From assembly GCA_016710765.1 (NCBI GenBank), contig JADJUJ010000004.1:422074-486073 (forward strand): a DNA stretch of 64,000 nucleotides, written 5' to 3'. The notes under the pieces were generated by a model. It saw nothing but the letters and a program-made list of their open reading frames with translations, made no database searches and was not told the DNA's origin. The DNA comes from Lewinellaceae bacterium (GTDB lineage Bacteria > Bacteroidota > Bacteroidia > Chitinophagales > Saprospiraceae). This document shows, one piece after another, positions 1-8,545 of the stretch. Positions within the stretch are counted from its first letter, which is position 1, and each line of letters begins with the position of its first letter. The position numbers and the translations under genes are program-made.

Positions 1-464
1 ACGATCACCTGACCGTTTTCACTGTACATTCCGCTTAAGCCATTTTTTTTGACCAAATAGAACCCACCCTGGATAGGCTTCACCTCGTCAAAAACAAAGG
101 GGATCAGCACCTTACCCTGAAAGGTAACAATGCCGGCATGCCCTGCTTCACCCACCAGTGCCAAACCTTCAGGTGACACATCGCTGATCGCCCCGTAATG
201 TAAGGGGAGCAGCACTTTGCCCGACTGGTCCAGCACACCATATTTTCCATTTTGCGCTGCAATCAGGAAACCACTTTTCGTGGGCGTAATTTGATCGTAC
301 TGCGCAGGCACTAGGGTGTCGCCATTGCAAACAACGCCATACTTACTGCCCTTTTCGAAAACCTTACAATTGTTGGCCTTACTGCCAGCCGACTGAACCT
401 GGGCATGAGCAAGGCTCGCCGTAAAAAGCAAAAAAGCAAAGGCAGCGAAATTTCTATTTTTCAT
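1..464 (-). CDS. WG-repeat secreted protein, partial (3' end off the left edge)
   Basis: The minus-strand frame opens with ATG at 464 and stays open to the window edge. It begins MKNRNFAAFAFLLFTASLAHA, a clear signal peptide with an AHA-Q type cleavage site. The mature part shows at least three WG-like repeats (YGVVCNGDTLVPAQYD, YGVLDQSGKVLLPLHY, GIVTFQGKVLIPFVFD), a beta-strand repeat family of unknown biochemical role common in Bacteroidota envelope proteins. Its start lies 2 nt after the stop of the upstream methyltransferase, so the two are probably co-transcribed. The C-terminus is missing. Confidence 0.75.
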   Translation of the reverse strand, partial: MKNRNFAAFAFLLFTASLAHAQVQSAGSKANNCKVFEKGSKYGVVCNGDTLVPAQYDQITPTKSGFLIAAQNGKYGVLDQSGKVLLPLHYGAISDVSPEGLALVGEAGHAGIVTFQGKVLIPFVFDEVKPIQGGFYLVKKNGLSGMYSENGQVI

Positions 465-466
465 GG

Positions 467-1063
467 TTATTTTTTTTGTCCAATAAAACGCAGCACGGCT
501 GCGGGCCCCTGGTGGTAGGGACCTTCTGATAATACCACTTCTGCTTCTTCGCTCAGTAGCACATTTAAATCTGCAAAATCATCTTGTAGTTGAATACCAT
601 CAGGTAACAAATCCAGGGCTTTGGGTCCGCCCGATTGAAAAGCCAACTGCCTGGGGGTAAACACTTCTGCTACCACCTTTCCACCGGGAGCAAGGTATTG
701 ATGCAGTCTGCTGTTAAAGGCGCTGCGCAAGGCAGCGGGCAGGTGAAAAAATACCATCACAATCAGATCATACGTCCCAGCGGCTGCACTGAAATCAGCA
801 GCATCTTCCACGGTATAATTAATGGAAACGCCCTGTTCTACAGCGAGTGCAAGCGCTTTCGCTTTGCCTGAATCACTGTAATCGAAGGCATCTACCTGCC
901 AGCCCAGCGTAGCGGCATAAACAGCGTCGCGGCCTTCTCCAGCACCAGGAACCAGTATCCTGCCTGGCGGCAAAGCATCTATGACCGACTTAAAAAATGT
1001 ATTGGGCTCCTTACCGTAGGCATAACCCTCCTCCCCATAGCGTTCGTTCCAAAATTCTTTCAT
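467..1063 (-). CDS. Class I SAM-dependent methyltransferase (TehB/TPMT-like)
   Basis: A 198-residue protein starting MKEFWNERYGEEGYAYGKEPN, the typical opening of small TehB- or thiopurine-methyltransferase-like enzymes. Motif I is seen as ILVPGAGEGRDAVYAA (residues about 36-51), which binds S-adenosylmethionine. An acidic residue after beta-2 (VDAFDYS) and YDLIVMVFFHLP (motif IV region) follow. The family methylates small electrophilic or chalcogen compounds; the substrate here cannot be told. It is first in a likely two-gene unit with the WG-repeat protein. Confidence 0.75.
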   Translation of the reverse strand: MKEFWNERYGEEGYAYGKEPNTFFKSVIDALPPGRILVPGAGEGRDAVYAATLGWQVDAFDYSDSGKAKALALAVEQGVSINYTVEDAADFSAAAGTYDLIVMVFFHLPAALRSAFNSRLHQYLAPGGKVVAEVFTPRQLAFQSGGPKALDLLPDGIQLQDDFADLNVLLSEEAEVVLSEGPYHQGPAAVLRFIGQKK

Positions 1064-1159
1064 GGTGCAAAGAACTGGGTTTTAACCGAATTGTTGTGTC
1101 TGAAATACGCAAGGAATGCCCGAAATAAACCAAGATACCTTATTTTCGTTTACTAAGTG

Positions 1160-1256
1160 CATGACCCACTCTATACCCTACGCTAAATCCTACCCTAAAC
1201 CCCACTCTACAGCCAACCTTTCAGCCCACTCTACAGCCAACTTTTCAGCCCCTATT
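1160..1256 (+). repeat. Degenerate 12-bp tandem repeat upstream of cysM
   Basis: The stretch is built from imperfect 12-mers of the type CTCTACAGCCAA / CCCTAAACCCCA. The same family occurs at about 21968-22133 and 34675-34716. It lies directly before the cysM start codon. It can be read through in the cysM frame (HSTANLSA repeats), which artificially lengthens an upstream ORF. Confidence 0.6.
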
Positions 1257-1259
1257 CCC

Positions 1260-2141
1260 ATGTCCAACATCCAATCCCTCATCGGCAACACTCCTCTGGT
1301 AAAAATTAAAAATGTGATCCGAAAACCCGGTGTGCAGGTATTTGCCAAACTCGAAGGCCAAAATCCCGGGGGGAGCGTCAAAGACCGGGCAGCATACGGT
1401 ATGATCAAAGGCGCGTTGGAACGCGGAGAGATTGGTCCGGGCGTTCGCCTGGTGGAAGCCACCAGCGGCAATACCGGCATCGCGTTGGCGATGATTGCCC
1501 GGATATTCGGGCTTGATATTACCCTTATTATGCCCGACAACTCCACAGCCGAAAGGGTGCAAACCATGGAAGCCTACGGCGCAGAAGTTCTGCTCACGCC
1601 GGCAGCACGCACCATCGAATATTCCCGGGAACTAGCGGAGGAAATGGTGGCCAATGGCGGCTTTCTGATGCTGAACCAATTTGCCAACCCCGACAACTGG
1701 GGTGCGCACTTCGACAGTACCGGACCAGAAATCTGGCGCGATACAGCCGGAAAAGTCACGCATTTTGTGTCTTCCATGGGTACGACGGGTACCATCATGG
1801 GTGTATCCCGATTTCTAAAAATGCAAAACCCTGCGGTACAAATAGTGGGTGTACAACCCACTGAAGGCTCCAGTATTCCGGGGATTCGGCGCTGGTCACC
1901 GGAGTTTTTACCCAAAATTTACGAGCCCGAGCGGGTGGATCGCATCATTGATGTCTCAACCGAGGAGGCGCTCGAAACCATGCGCCGCATGGCCCGGGAA
2001 GACGCTGTGTTTGGGGGCGTCAGCAGCGGCGGCGCCATGGCGGCAGCGGCCAGGCTGGCGGAGGAGCTGGAGGAAGGTTTGATCGTCACCATTGTCTGTG
2101 ATCGCGGCGACAGATATTTGAGTTCGGGGGTATTTGGGTAG
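1260..2141 (+). CDS. cysM: Cysteine synthase B / O-acetylserine sulfhydrylase
   Basis: PLP-dependent fold-type II enzyme making cysteine from O-acetylserine (CysM may also use thiosulfate). The 293-residue protein starts MSNIQSLIGNTPLVKIKNV. The PLP lysine lies in NPGGSVKDRA, the asparagine loop is EATSGNTGIALA, and the phosphate-binding glycine loop is SSMGTTGTIMG; FGGVSSGGAM is near the C-terminus. I prefer ATG 1260 over an in-frame ATG at 1116. The extra 48 residues come from low-complexity repeat DNA, and family members begin at this point. The length fits CysM. It is monocistronic, with a hairpin-rich spacer after it. Confidence 0.88.
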   Translation: MSNIQSLIGNTPLVKIKNVIRKPGVQVFAKLEGQNPGGSVKDRAAYGMIKGALERGEIGPGVRLVEATSGNTGIALAMIARIFGLDITLIMPDNSTAERVQTMEAYGAEVLLTPAARTIEYSRELAEEMVANGGFLMLNQFANPDNWGAHFDSTGPEIWRDTAGKVTHFVSSMGTTGTIMGVSRFLKMQNPAVQIVGVQPTEGSSIPGIRRWSPEFLPKIYEPERVDRIIDVSTEEALETMRRMAREDAVFGGVSSGGAMAAAARLAEELEEGLIVTIVCDRGDRYLSSGVFG

Positions 2142-2199
2142 TTTTCTTCTGGTAATTTTTGGAACACTTCTGGATAAACTTTCCGCTTGCTTTCTTTTC

Positions 2200-2360
2200 T
2201 ATACTCGAAGTAAAGTGGTTTGCGAAAATAATCGCGCAGTCATCAGTTCTAATGGCAAGGCATAAAACACAGACGATGCAGCGCATCGGCGCGTATTTAT
2301 AACGCAGCCAGGAGGGCTGAGGACAAGTGAGCATTCGCAAACCACTTTATTTCGAGTATA
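2200..2360. mobile_element. 161-bp MITE with IS630-type terminal inverted repeats
   Basis: 27-bp terminal inverted repeats (2200-2226 and 2334-2360) differ at one position, start and end with TA, and contain the core TAAAGTGGTTTGCGAA. They match the ends of the complete IS630 element at 61301-62417 at about 25 of 27 positions. The interior (about 107 bp) has no coding capacity. The sequence therefore supports a non-autonomous element that the IS630 transposase could move. Confidence 0.85.
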
Positions 2361-2519
2361 CCTCACCCAGGCGAGCTTGAAAGGCAGCAAAGATTCTGGC
2401 ACTTTGCCTTTGGAGCAACTGGTGTTACTCAAAGGCCCGGCACCAATAATCAATCAATTTAATTTTTGGTTTTTCAGCTTTGCTTTGCAAAATAATTGTC
2501 CCGCAGATGGGCGCAGAAA

Positions 2520-2552
2520 CCGCAGATGTTTTGCTTCACAAAACATCTGCGG
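2520..2552. repeat. Perfect 14-bp hairpin between convergent genes
   Basis: CCGCAGATGTTTTG at 2520-2533 is followed by a 5-nt loop and its exact complement at 2539-2552. It lies between the convergent cysM and chaN genes. It lacks a strong T-tract on either side, so it may be a repeat (REP-like) rather than a terminator. No gene is seen between 2361 and 2611. Confidence 0.6.
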
Positions 2553-2611
2553 CAGCATTGACCGAATTTTTTTCAAAATACTAAATTGCTTGCCTACTCG
2601 TGGAAGAGGCA

Positions 2612-3463
2612 CTAATACGTCCCCGTCATGTCCTCATCGACACAAATGATATAATCTGCCAGCCCGCGATTTTCCTTGTCCAGGTGTTTTAAATCCGCCT
2701 GAGAAACGGTAGTGATGGTTGCATACCGCAATTCGGGGCGTTGTTGCTGCAAGTACCAAAGAATGCCTTCGTGGTTATCAGAGTGATAAGAACCGTTAAA
2801 ATGCAGAAAAAGGCTTCCTGACTGAAAGTAATGCAAGATAAAATGGGCCATGGTGGCATCCTTGCTTGCCTGGGCTTTCGGGAAATTCGGACTCGTATGG
2901 TCGCCCATCATGGTGAGCATGTTTTTGTAGCCAGGGAGTTCCGGGTCATAGGGGAAAGGCAGGGGTGCCACCCAGGCTTTTTCCTGACTCGACAGCGAAT
3001 CCAATGCCTCGAAACCATCACTGGATACCCCTGAGGCAAAGCGCCGGGGTATGTTGGTTGCGGCAAAAGCCAGGCCCTTGGCTTTGGCATAATTTACCAA
3101 AGGGGCGTAATCGGTTTTGTAGTTTTTCCAGAGTCGTGCCAGGGTATCCAGTCCTTTGCCATCAATGTCACCGCGAAGGTATTGGTCCAGCGCATCCTGA
3201 TTATCGGCTTCAAACATTTCAGCACCAAGTACCATCGGACGCTTAGCCTGCAGGTCTTTGACGAGTTCCAACTGCAGCCAATGCGAAATAGGATTATTGT
3301 GGTATTCGCCAAAGAGTACAACGTCTTTGGCCAACAGGTTCCGTGTCATTTTTTCATACGACACCTTTTTGCCTTTACCATCGTACAAGACATAGGCTGG
3401 CTTGTTTTGCGCCATCGCGCTAAAGGAATAGAGGAACAAAAAAATCAGTGTAAGATGCTTCAT
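2612..3463 (-). CDS. ChaN/Tiki-superfamily protein (haem-binding uptake type)
   Basis: 283 residues with an N-terminal signal peptide ending at AMAQ. The region VVLFGEYHNNPISHWLQLELVKDL (shown in part) carries the G-E-x-H signature of the ChaN/TraB/Tiki fold. A second conserved block, MMGDHTSPNF, follows around residue 180. Campylobacter ChaN binds haem as an outer-membrane lipoprotein, but several relatives are proposed metallo-proteases. No lipobox cysteine is visible here, so periplasmic location is more likely. The function is inferred from family membership only. The gene stands alone, with ddl upstream on the same strand 56 nt away. Confidence 0.75.
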   Translation of the reverse strand: MKHLTLIFLFLYSFSAMAQNKPAYVLYDGKGKKVSYEKMTRNLLAKDVVLFGEYHNNPISHWLQLELVKDLQAKRPMVLGAEMFEADNQDALDQYLRGDIDGKGLDTLARLWKNYKTDYAPLVNYAKAKGLAFAATNIPRRFASGVSSDGFEALDSLSSQEKAWVAPLPFPYDPELPGYKNMLTMMGDHTSPNFPKAQASKDATMAHFILHYFQSGSLFLHFNGSYHSDNHEGILWYLQQQRPELRYATITTVSQADLKHLDKENRGLADYIICVDEDMTGTY

Positions 3464-3519
3464 ACAATTTGCTTTAGAGATGCTAACATAGCATCTCTTA
3501 TCCGTAAATGTAGCAACTT

Positions 3520-4479
3520 TTACCGCATTGCCTCCTCAATGAGCAGGCTGAAAAAGGCGCCCAACTCCCAGCCATAGGCATTGGCCTGTTGCGGCACGAT
3601 GCTGGCGGGTGAAATACCCGGTATGGTATTGGCCTCGAGAAAATAAAAAGTTTCCCCTACCAAAATGTAGTCGAAACGAACAACACCCGTGCAGCGCAAC
3701 ACTTCATACAGCATTCTGGAGCGTTCCTGGCAGGATCGGGTGTAGTCGGGTGGTAGGTCGGCGGGGGTGATTTCCTGGGATTTCCCCTCGTATTTGGCGG
3801 CAAAATCAAAAAATTCGGTCTCCGGGATAATCTCTGTAACCGGCAATACCACAACCTCACCGTTCACCCGCAGGGCTCCGTTAGAAAATTCGCGACCAGG
3901 CAAGAAACTCTCCACCACCACTTCCTCATCAAAACGCCAGGCCTCCTCAATGGCTGGTAGCAACTGATCTGAGCTCTTAACCTTGGTCACCCCAAAACTC
4001 GAGCCCTGGGTATTGGGTTTGACGAACAAAGGTAACCCCATATCGAGAAGTCGGGCCGGACTCACGGTATCGCCCCTGCGCAGCAACACCGATTTGGCCA
4101 GGGGAATGCCGTAAGGCGCCAAATAGGTTTTGGTGACGTGCTTGTCCATGGTTAGCGCACTCACAAATCCATTGCAGCAAGTGTAGGGCAGTTTGAGCAT
4201 ATCGAAATAACCCTGCATGCGGCCATCTTCCAGCGGACTGCCATGTAAGGCAGCAAAAACGCAGTCGAACTTTATTTTTTCACCGTTCAGCGTCAGGCTG
4301 AAATCGTTTTTGTCGACCTGAATACCCGACGCCGGCTCGTGCCAGTTGGTTCCTTCTATATCGATAAGAAAAGTCCTGTACTGATCGGCTGGAAGGTAGT
4401 CCTTCACCACCTTGGCACTTTTCAGAGAAATGACGCGTTCGGCGGAGTCGCCGCCGGTAAGAATGGCGATATTTTTCAT
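3520..4479 (-). CDS. ddl: D-alanine--D-alanine ligase
   Basis: ATP-grasp ligase joining two D-alanines for peptidoglycan precursors in the cytoplasm. The start chosen is MKNIAILTGGDSAERVISL at 4479, matching the family N-terminus (GG-x-S-xE). An upstream ATG at 4503 adds eight residues with no family match. Visible blocks are AALHGSPLEDGRMQGYFD, CNGFVSALTMDKHVTK, VKPNTQGSSFGVTKV (ATP loop) and FLEANTIPGISPASIVPQQ with metal-binding Glu/Asn. The 319-residue length is normal. Confidence 0.9.
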   Translation of the reverse strand: MKNIAILTGGDSAERVISLKSAKVVKDYLPADQYRTFLIDIEGTNWHEPASGIQVDKNDFSLTLNGEKIKFDCVFAALHGSPLEDGRMQGYFDMLKLPYTCCNGFVSALTMDKHVTKTYLAPYGIPLAKSVLLRRGDTVSPARLLDMGLPLFVKPNTQGSSFGVTKVKSSDQLLPAIEEAWRFDEEVVVESFLPGREFSNGALRVNGEVVVLPVTEIIPETEFFDFAAKYEGKSQEITPADLPPDYTRSCQERSRMLYEVLRCTGVVRFDYILVGETFYFLEANTIPGISPASIVPQQANAYGWELGAFFSLLIEEAMR

Positions 4480-4536
4480 AACGATGCTTAAGTAATGATG
4501 CAAAGGTACAGCAGTGGCGGAAGTAAATACAGCACA

Positions 4537-5535
4537 TTAGCAGCAGTAAGCAGCATAAAATACGGCAACCGGATGCACCAATTCTCCTTTTTTAGCCCTG
4601 CTACTCAGGAAGAGCATTGTTTTACTGGATTTGTCCCCAAAAGTAATGATAAAATCTTTGCGACCATCGCCATCAAGATCCCCGGTCCATTTTGCATACG
4701 GGTCGCCGTTATAGTCATAGGGAAGGTGTGACAAGGCCTGTTGCTGGCCATTGCGCACGGCAAAAAGTTGCAGCGATTCCCAATGGTAGCCATTTGGCAA
4801 GGGGAAAACCTTGAGCTCGAATTGTTGCTGTACATGGGAATCCAGCAACAGGGAGTCGCGTTGCCGGATAAGGTTGCCATCCAAAAAATCTATGCCCGGG
4901 TCGCCCTTGATGTTCAGCGGCAACCGGGAACCAACTATAAATTGAAGTCCGTCGGGTGATTCCGTGGAAATTCGGTATTCGGAAAGCCAATCGGTAAGCG
5001 AAAAAAACCTCGGACGCACGGGTTTCCAGGCGCGCTTCCCCGGCACATCATAGTATCCGTACCAATAATACCCTGGCTTGTAAAAAGTATTGTTGATGCA
5101 GTTTGAACCAGGGAAAAGCAATATAAAATCTTCGTTCAGCCCTTTGTCTTCAGCACGAACAGTGGCAAGTTGACCCAAAAAAGCGCTGAACATATACCCT
5201 CGGATGCCCCGACACCGCACGGCAGTCCAATAACCATTAATGGGGATATTATCGTTGAATTCATATAAATAACCGACGGTGTCCAAAAGCAACGGCTCAT
5301 CGTTTAGCACCGTTACCTTTTCGCCAAAGGGAGCGCTCCACAAAACCTTTGAATCGGCATCCGGACCAGCCCTCAACCGAAGCCCATCAGGCGATATGAC
5401 CGCCATCACACCGGAGGGTTTGGGCGGTGGATATTGCTGACCATAAACACCAAGTGAGCACAACGTGCCTAAAAAGGCCATAGCTGTTAAATGGCCAAAT
5501 ATCTGTTTCAATAGCAAAAGTAGGGTGCGGAGCAT
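4537..5535 (-). CDS. Secreted SH3-domain protein with FG-GAP-like tail
   Basis: 332 residues. The N-terminus is a hydrophobic signal segment ending near VYGQ. Residues about 45-120 look like a bacterial SH3 domain (ISPDGLRLRAGPDADSKVL, then GEKVTVLND and a conserved GYWTAVR). Near the C-terminus, DLDGDGRKDFIITFGD resembles the calcium-binding DxDxDG loop of FG-GAP/VCBS proteins, so the protein may combine wall binding with a metal-stabilised module. I do not recognise a named family. It shares orientation with ddl, with 57 nt between them. Confidence 0.6.
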   Translation of the reverse strand: MLRTLLLLLKQIFGHLTAMAFLGTLCSLGVYGQQYPPPKPSGVMAVISPDGLRLRAGPDADSKVLWSAPFGEKVTVLNDEPLLLDTVGYLYEFNDNIPINGYWTAVRCRGIRGYMFSAFLGQLATVRAEDKGLNEDFILLFPGSNCINNTFYKPGYYWYGYYDVPGKRAWKPVRPRFFSLTDWLSEYRISTESPDGLQFIVGSRLPLNIKGDPGIDFLDGNLIRQRDSLLLDSHVQQQFELKVFPLPNGYHWESLQLFAVRNGQQQALSHLPYDYNGDPYAKWTGDLDGDGRKDFIITFGDKSSKTMLFLSSRAKKGELVHPVAVFYAAYCC

Positions 5536-5672
5536 AATGCTGTGGATTTATTCCAAAGGTGCTCCATCAAATTTATCCGGGTATCTGTCATCGCGTGACT
5601 GATCCCAAATCTTTAGTATTCGGCTTCATTTTGAAATTAATCTGAAACGGGAGCCATGAAATTTACCAGCAC

Positions 5673-6550
5673 TTACCCAATCTGAACACCCGTCATCGTC
5701 AATGACCCACCAACCGCAACATCATTGAAAAACTGTACAGCTTCACCTTTCTGCTGCAAACCCAGGGTATACAACAATGGGAAATAGTGATCGGGCGTTG
5801 GGATAGCCAGTTTGGCTGCCGGGCCCATGCTTTCATAATCGATCAAGGCCTGGTGGTTGCCTGCGGCGATGTTTTGTTTGAATTGGGTGTTCATCTCCTG
5901 TGCCCAGTCGTAACCATATTCAGGTTCATCGAGTTTGTCCCAGGCCACCATGCGCAGGTTGTGCACCATGTTGCCGCTTCCTATTATGAGCACTCCTTTC
6001 TTTCGGAGTGCCGACAATTCCTTGGCCAGTTCGTAATGCCAGGCAGCCGGCCGATTGTAATCGATGCTAAGTTGGAGCACCGGAATATCTGCATCAGGGT
6101 ACATGTGCCGTACTACCGTCCAGGTGCCATGGTCGAGTCCCCATTCGTGGTCGAGGCCAACGCTGGTTTTTTGAATCAGATGTTGCGTTTCTGCGGCCAA
6201 GGCCGGACTTCCCGGGGCAGGGTATTCCACCGCAAACAGCGCCTGGGGGAAGCCCCAAAATCGTGAAGGTTTTTGGTTTTCCCATGGCAGTTATAGCTGT
6301 GCCCCCGGGTGAGCCAATGGGCTGAAACCACCAACACCGCTTGTGGATGGGGAATTGATTTTCCAAGCGCCTTCCACTGCTGTGAAAAACGATTGTCTTC
6401 AATCCCGTTCATTGGAGATCCATGGCCGATGAACAGCGCCGGCATGCGCTGGTCCTGGCCTTTAAAATCCGCGCTTAAATTTTTAAACCCACCTAATGAC
6501 ATCATGAGCAGCGCGTTGGAGAAATGTTGAAGAAATATTTTTCGATCCAT
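5673..6550 (-). pseudogene. 4,5-DOPA-extradiol-dioxygenase-like protein (YgiD type), frame-disrupted
   Basis: The reading frame starts at 6550 (MDRKIFLQHFSNALLMM) and matches the LigB-superfamily DODA/YgiD group through MPALFIGHGSPMN (metal-site His) and VVSAHWLTRG. It then continues in another frame as GTAITAMGKPK, and in a third as GFPQALFAVEYPAPGSP through DHYFPLLYTLGL to a stop at 5673. The breaks lie at about 6240-6315 beside runs of C, G, A and T. All conserved blocks are present, so indels in the assembly are at least as likely as true decay. Enzymes of this group cleave catechol rings or act as zinc-dependent dioxygenases. Confidence 0.75.
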
Positions 6551-6618
6551 TCGTTCAAATACTAACAGACAACAAATATAATTGTTTGTACAATTAATTG
6601 CAATAATACTCCAACCTA

Positions 6619-6656
6619 CAAAAAAGGCAGCCGTTCTTTTCAGAGCGACTGCCGCC
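6619..6656 (-). terminator. Rho-independent terminator after the globin gene
   Basis: On the minus strand, GGCAGTCGCTC pairs imperfectly with GAACGGCTGCC around a short loop, followed by six T residues. It sits 25 nt past the globin stop codon. Confidence 0.7.
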
Positions 6657-6680
6657 GTATTAGGTCTGGACTACAACTTG

Positions 6681-7145
6681 TTACTGCCCTACAATATCCG
6701 GACGCATCGGTCCCAAAATGGCGAGGAGTTCATTTTTTTCCTGCTCCGGCACGTTAAATTGATCCAGCGCAGCCACAAGGTCACCCACCAGCGCATTGAA
6801 TTCCGCGTCGGTGATGTTCATCCCGGTATGGGCTTCTTTCATGGTTTTTCCCTTGTATTGGCAGGGCCCGCCCGAACCCGCGCAAACCTGATCAATCAGG
6901 TTATTGCGCAACAGTTGGGTCCGAAATGGATCGGCTACCGTAGCGGCAAAGCGACCATTAATGGAGTTGTCGGCCACCACATTGGCCAGGAATTGATCCA
7001 CCACGGCAGAAATAGCATTGATACCACCTAGTCGTTCATACAACGTAGGATCTGGCTGAGGGTCCATTGTTTCCTTGTCTTTACAGGCGGCAACTACAAG
7101 GACCGCCAGGAACAGGGCGGGCAATAATCGGATGATTCGTTTCAT
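6681..7145 (-). CDS. Truncated haemoglobin anchored as a lipoprotein
   Basis: 154 residues. The signal peptide ends in the lipobox VVAAC (Cys about residue 21), so the globin should be tethered to a membrane outside the cytoplasm. The globin part starts TLYERLGGINAISAVVDQF, typical of group I truncated haemoglobins. It shows the distal-side start of helix E, and AHTGMNITDAEFNALV with the proximal His (H in EAHTGM). Such proteins bind O2 or NO on haem. The neighbours, a small membrane protein and an intradiol dioxygenase, do not define a pathway. The lipoprotein form is uncommon compared with cytoplasmic trHbs. Confidence 0.82.
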   Translation of the reverse strand: MKRIIRLLPALFLAVLVVAACKDKETMDPQPDPTLYERLGGINAISAVVDQFLANVVADNSINGRFAATVADPFRTQLLRNNLIDQVCAGSGGPCQYKGKTMKEAHTGMNITDAEFNALVGDLVAALDQFNVPEQEKNELLAILGPMRPDIVGQ

Positions 7146-7195
7146 AACAGTTAATTTGTGTGAAATGGTAGAAAATGAAGGTATTTATCAAAAAA

Positions 7196-7639
7196 TCAGG
7201 CGTGACGTAGGCGGTAAAAAAGCATCAGCGTAAAGGCTCCGGTGGCTATTCCAAACCACAACAAATACACCGGAAGCCGGTACAGAAACTCGGCTGGTAC
7301 CGGACATTGCGGTCCGCTGGCTTCAAATACTTTGATGCTGGCTTTTTGCTGTGCTTTTGCTGCTACCCGCTGGATCAACTCCGTTTGCGGTAGCGCATGG
7401 GTATGCACCACAACCAACAGTCCAGAGACATCATTAAAGGATGCAGCACTTACCTCCGGCCATTGCCGAACCTGCGCCGCCAGCGCTTTACCTGCGCCTT
7501 GCTGTTTGAAATGCAACTGAAGGCTGGTGAATTGTATGGGAGGCAAGTCGTCCACTGGCGACTTCGGTTTGTGGAGTATCCACCAACCGCTAAAACCCAG
7601 CAGCGTGCAGCAAAATAATGTCCATCGCAAGTATTTCAT
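7196..7639 (-). CDS. Small two-transmembrane-segment protein of unknown function
   Basis: About 147 residues from MKYLRWTLFCCTLLGFSGWW (start chosen for its hydrophobic N-terminus; an ATG 21 nt upstream is also in frame). One membrane segment lies at each end (residues 4-20, and VYLLWFGIATGAFTLMLFY near the C-terminus). The soluble middle alternates helix and strand (LHFKQQGAGKALAAQVRQWPEV), somewhat like a ferredoxin-fold heavy-metal domain but without a CxxC pair. I do not recognise the family. It is divergent from the dioxygenase gene, whose upstream region it overlaps. Confidence 0.55.
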   Translation of the reverse strand: MKYLRWTLFCCTLLGFSGWWILHKPKSPVDDLPPIQFTSLQLHFKQQGAGKALAAQVRQWPEVSAASFNDVSGLLVVVHTHALPQTELIQRVAAKAQQKASIKVFEASGPQCPVPAEFLYRLPVYLLWFGIATGAFTLMLFYRLRHA

Positions 7640-7785
7640 CCTGTTTAGATGTTGGTCCACTTATACTTACGAGTGCCGTTTGTATTTGGTTTTATTTTTT
7701 GAAAAAACTTTTACCGCCAATTTTTATTCAAAAACGGCGATCAGGATGCCTTTTTCCGGATATTCACGCCCTAAATCAGGCGATT

Positions 7786-8439
7786 ATGCTAAAATCCAAT
7801 TTGCTTTATTATTCCCTTTGCTTTTCGTTGGCGCTTTCAGCCATGAATTGCGGCGGGGAAAAAACACCTGTGAACGTTGACCCACCGATGCCCATTGGCG
7901 GCGGTTGCGATGGCTGTGATATCATGTATGAGGGCATGCCACACCTTTTCCACGCAGCCGACACCAGCGTCGGATGGAAGGAACAGGGACAAAAACTGGA
8001 CATTTCAGGCACCATCTTTCAGCCCGATGGAAAAACACCTGCCGCGGACGTGCTACTTTACTACTGGCATGCTGATGCCGAGGGGCTTTATACGCCGGGG
8101 TTCCGGCAATCTCCCCGCAGTGCTGAGCACGGGCATCTGCGCGGATGGCTGAAAACCGGCGCCGATGGCCAATACCGCATCTGCACGGTGCGCCCTGGTA
8201 TACAACCCAACAGCAGTTATCCTGCGCACATCTACATGATTGTAAAAGAACCGAAGTACGACCCGTATTTCATTGATCAGATCGTTTTTGCAACAGATAC
8301 CTTACTCACTGACTCCTGGAAACGGCAGCTGCCCAACCGGGGTGGTACAGGAGTAATGGATATTCAGGAAGAAAATGGGATACAGCGGGCGAAGCGGAAC
8401 ATCGTTTTGGGGGAAAATATTCCTGGATATCCAAAATAG
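7786..8439 (+). CDS. Intradiol ring-cleavage dioxygenase-like lipoprotein
   Basis: The start is placed at ATG 7786 because it gives a lipoprotein signal (LALSAMNC). A longer in-frame ORF from 7618 adds a sequence with no match. The body has the protocatechuate 3,4-dioxygenase-type beta-sandwich: VLLYYWHADAEGLYTPG (first Fe-ligand Tyr region), LRGWLKTGADGQYRICTVRPG, and SSYPAHIYMIVKEP (second Tyr and the His pair). In characterised enzymes the last motif is HxH. Here the second His is Tyr (HIY), which could change or abolish iron binding. The family normally opens catechols between the hydroxyls; an extracytoplasmic location is typical of the Bacteroidota branch. Confidence 0.75.
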   Translation: MLKSNLLYYSLCFSLALSAMNCGGEKTPVNVDPPMPIGGGCDGCDIMYEGMPHLFHAADTSVGWKEQGQKLDISGTIFQPDGKTPAADVLLYYWHADAEGLYTPGFRQSPRSAEHGHLRGWLKTGADGQYRICTVRPGIQPNSSYPAHIYMIVKEPKYDPYFIDQIVFATDTLLTDSWKRQLPNRGGTGVMDIQEENGIQRAKRNIVLGENIPGYPK

Positions 8440-8460
8440 GGGAGTTCGCACGAATTTTGT

Positions 8461-8503
8461 TTCACACGGATTTTTGTTTCGCACGAAACAAAATCCGTGT
8501 GAA
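8461..8503. terminator. Long hairpin (probable bidirectional terminator)
   Basis: TTCACACGGAT(5)GTTTCG pairs with CGAAACAAAATCCGTGTGAA over 20 bp with one bulged T and a 2-4 nt loop. It is located 21 nt after the dioxygenase stop and before convergent minus-strand sequence. Confidence 0.65.
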
Positions 8504-8545
8504 AAACATTTGCCGCAGGCAAATCACAATAAAATATGCGCGAAA

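Noticed and set aside
1116..1259. 48-residue N-terminal extension of cysM
   Set aside because: It is encoded by the 12-bp repeat array, has no family counterpart, and a good ATG stands at 1260.
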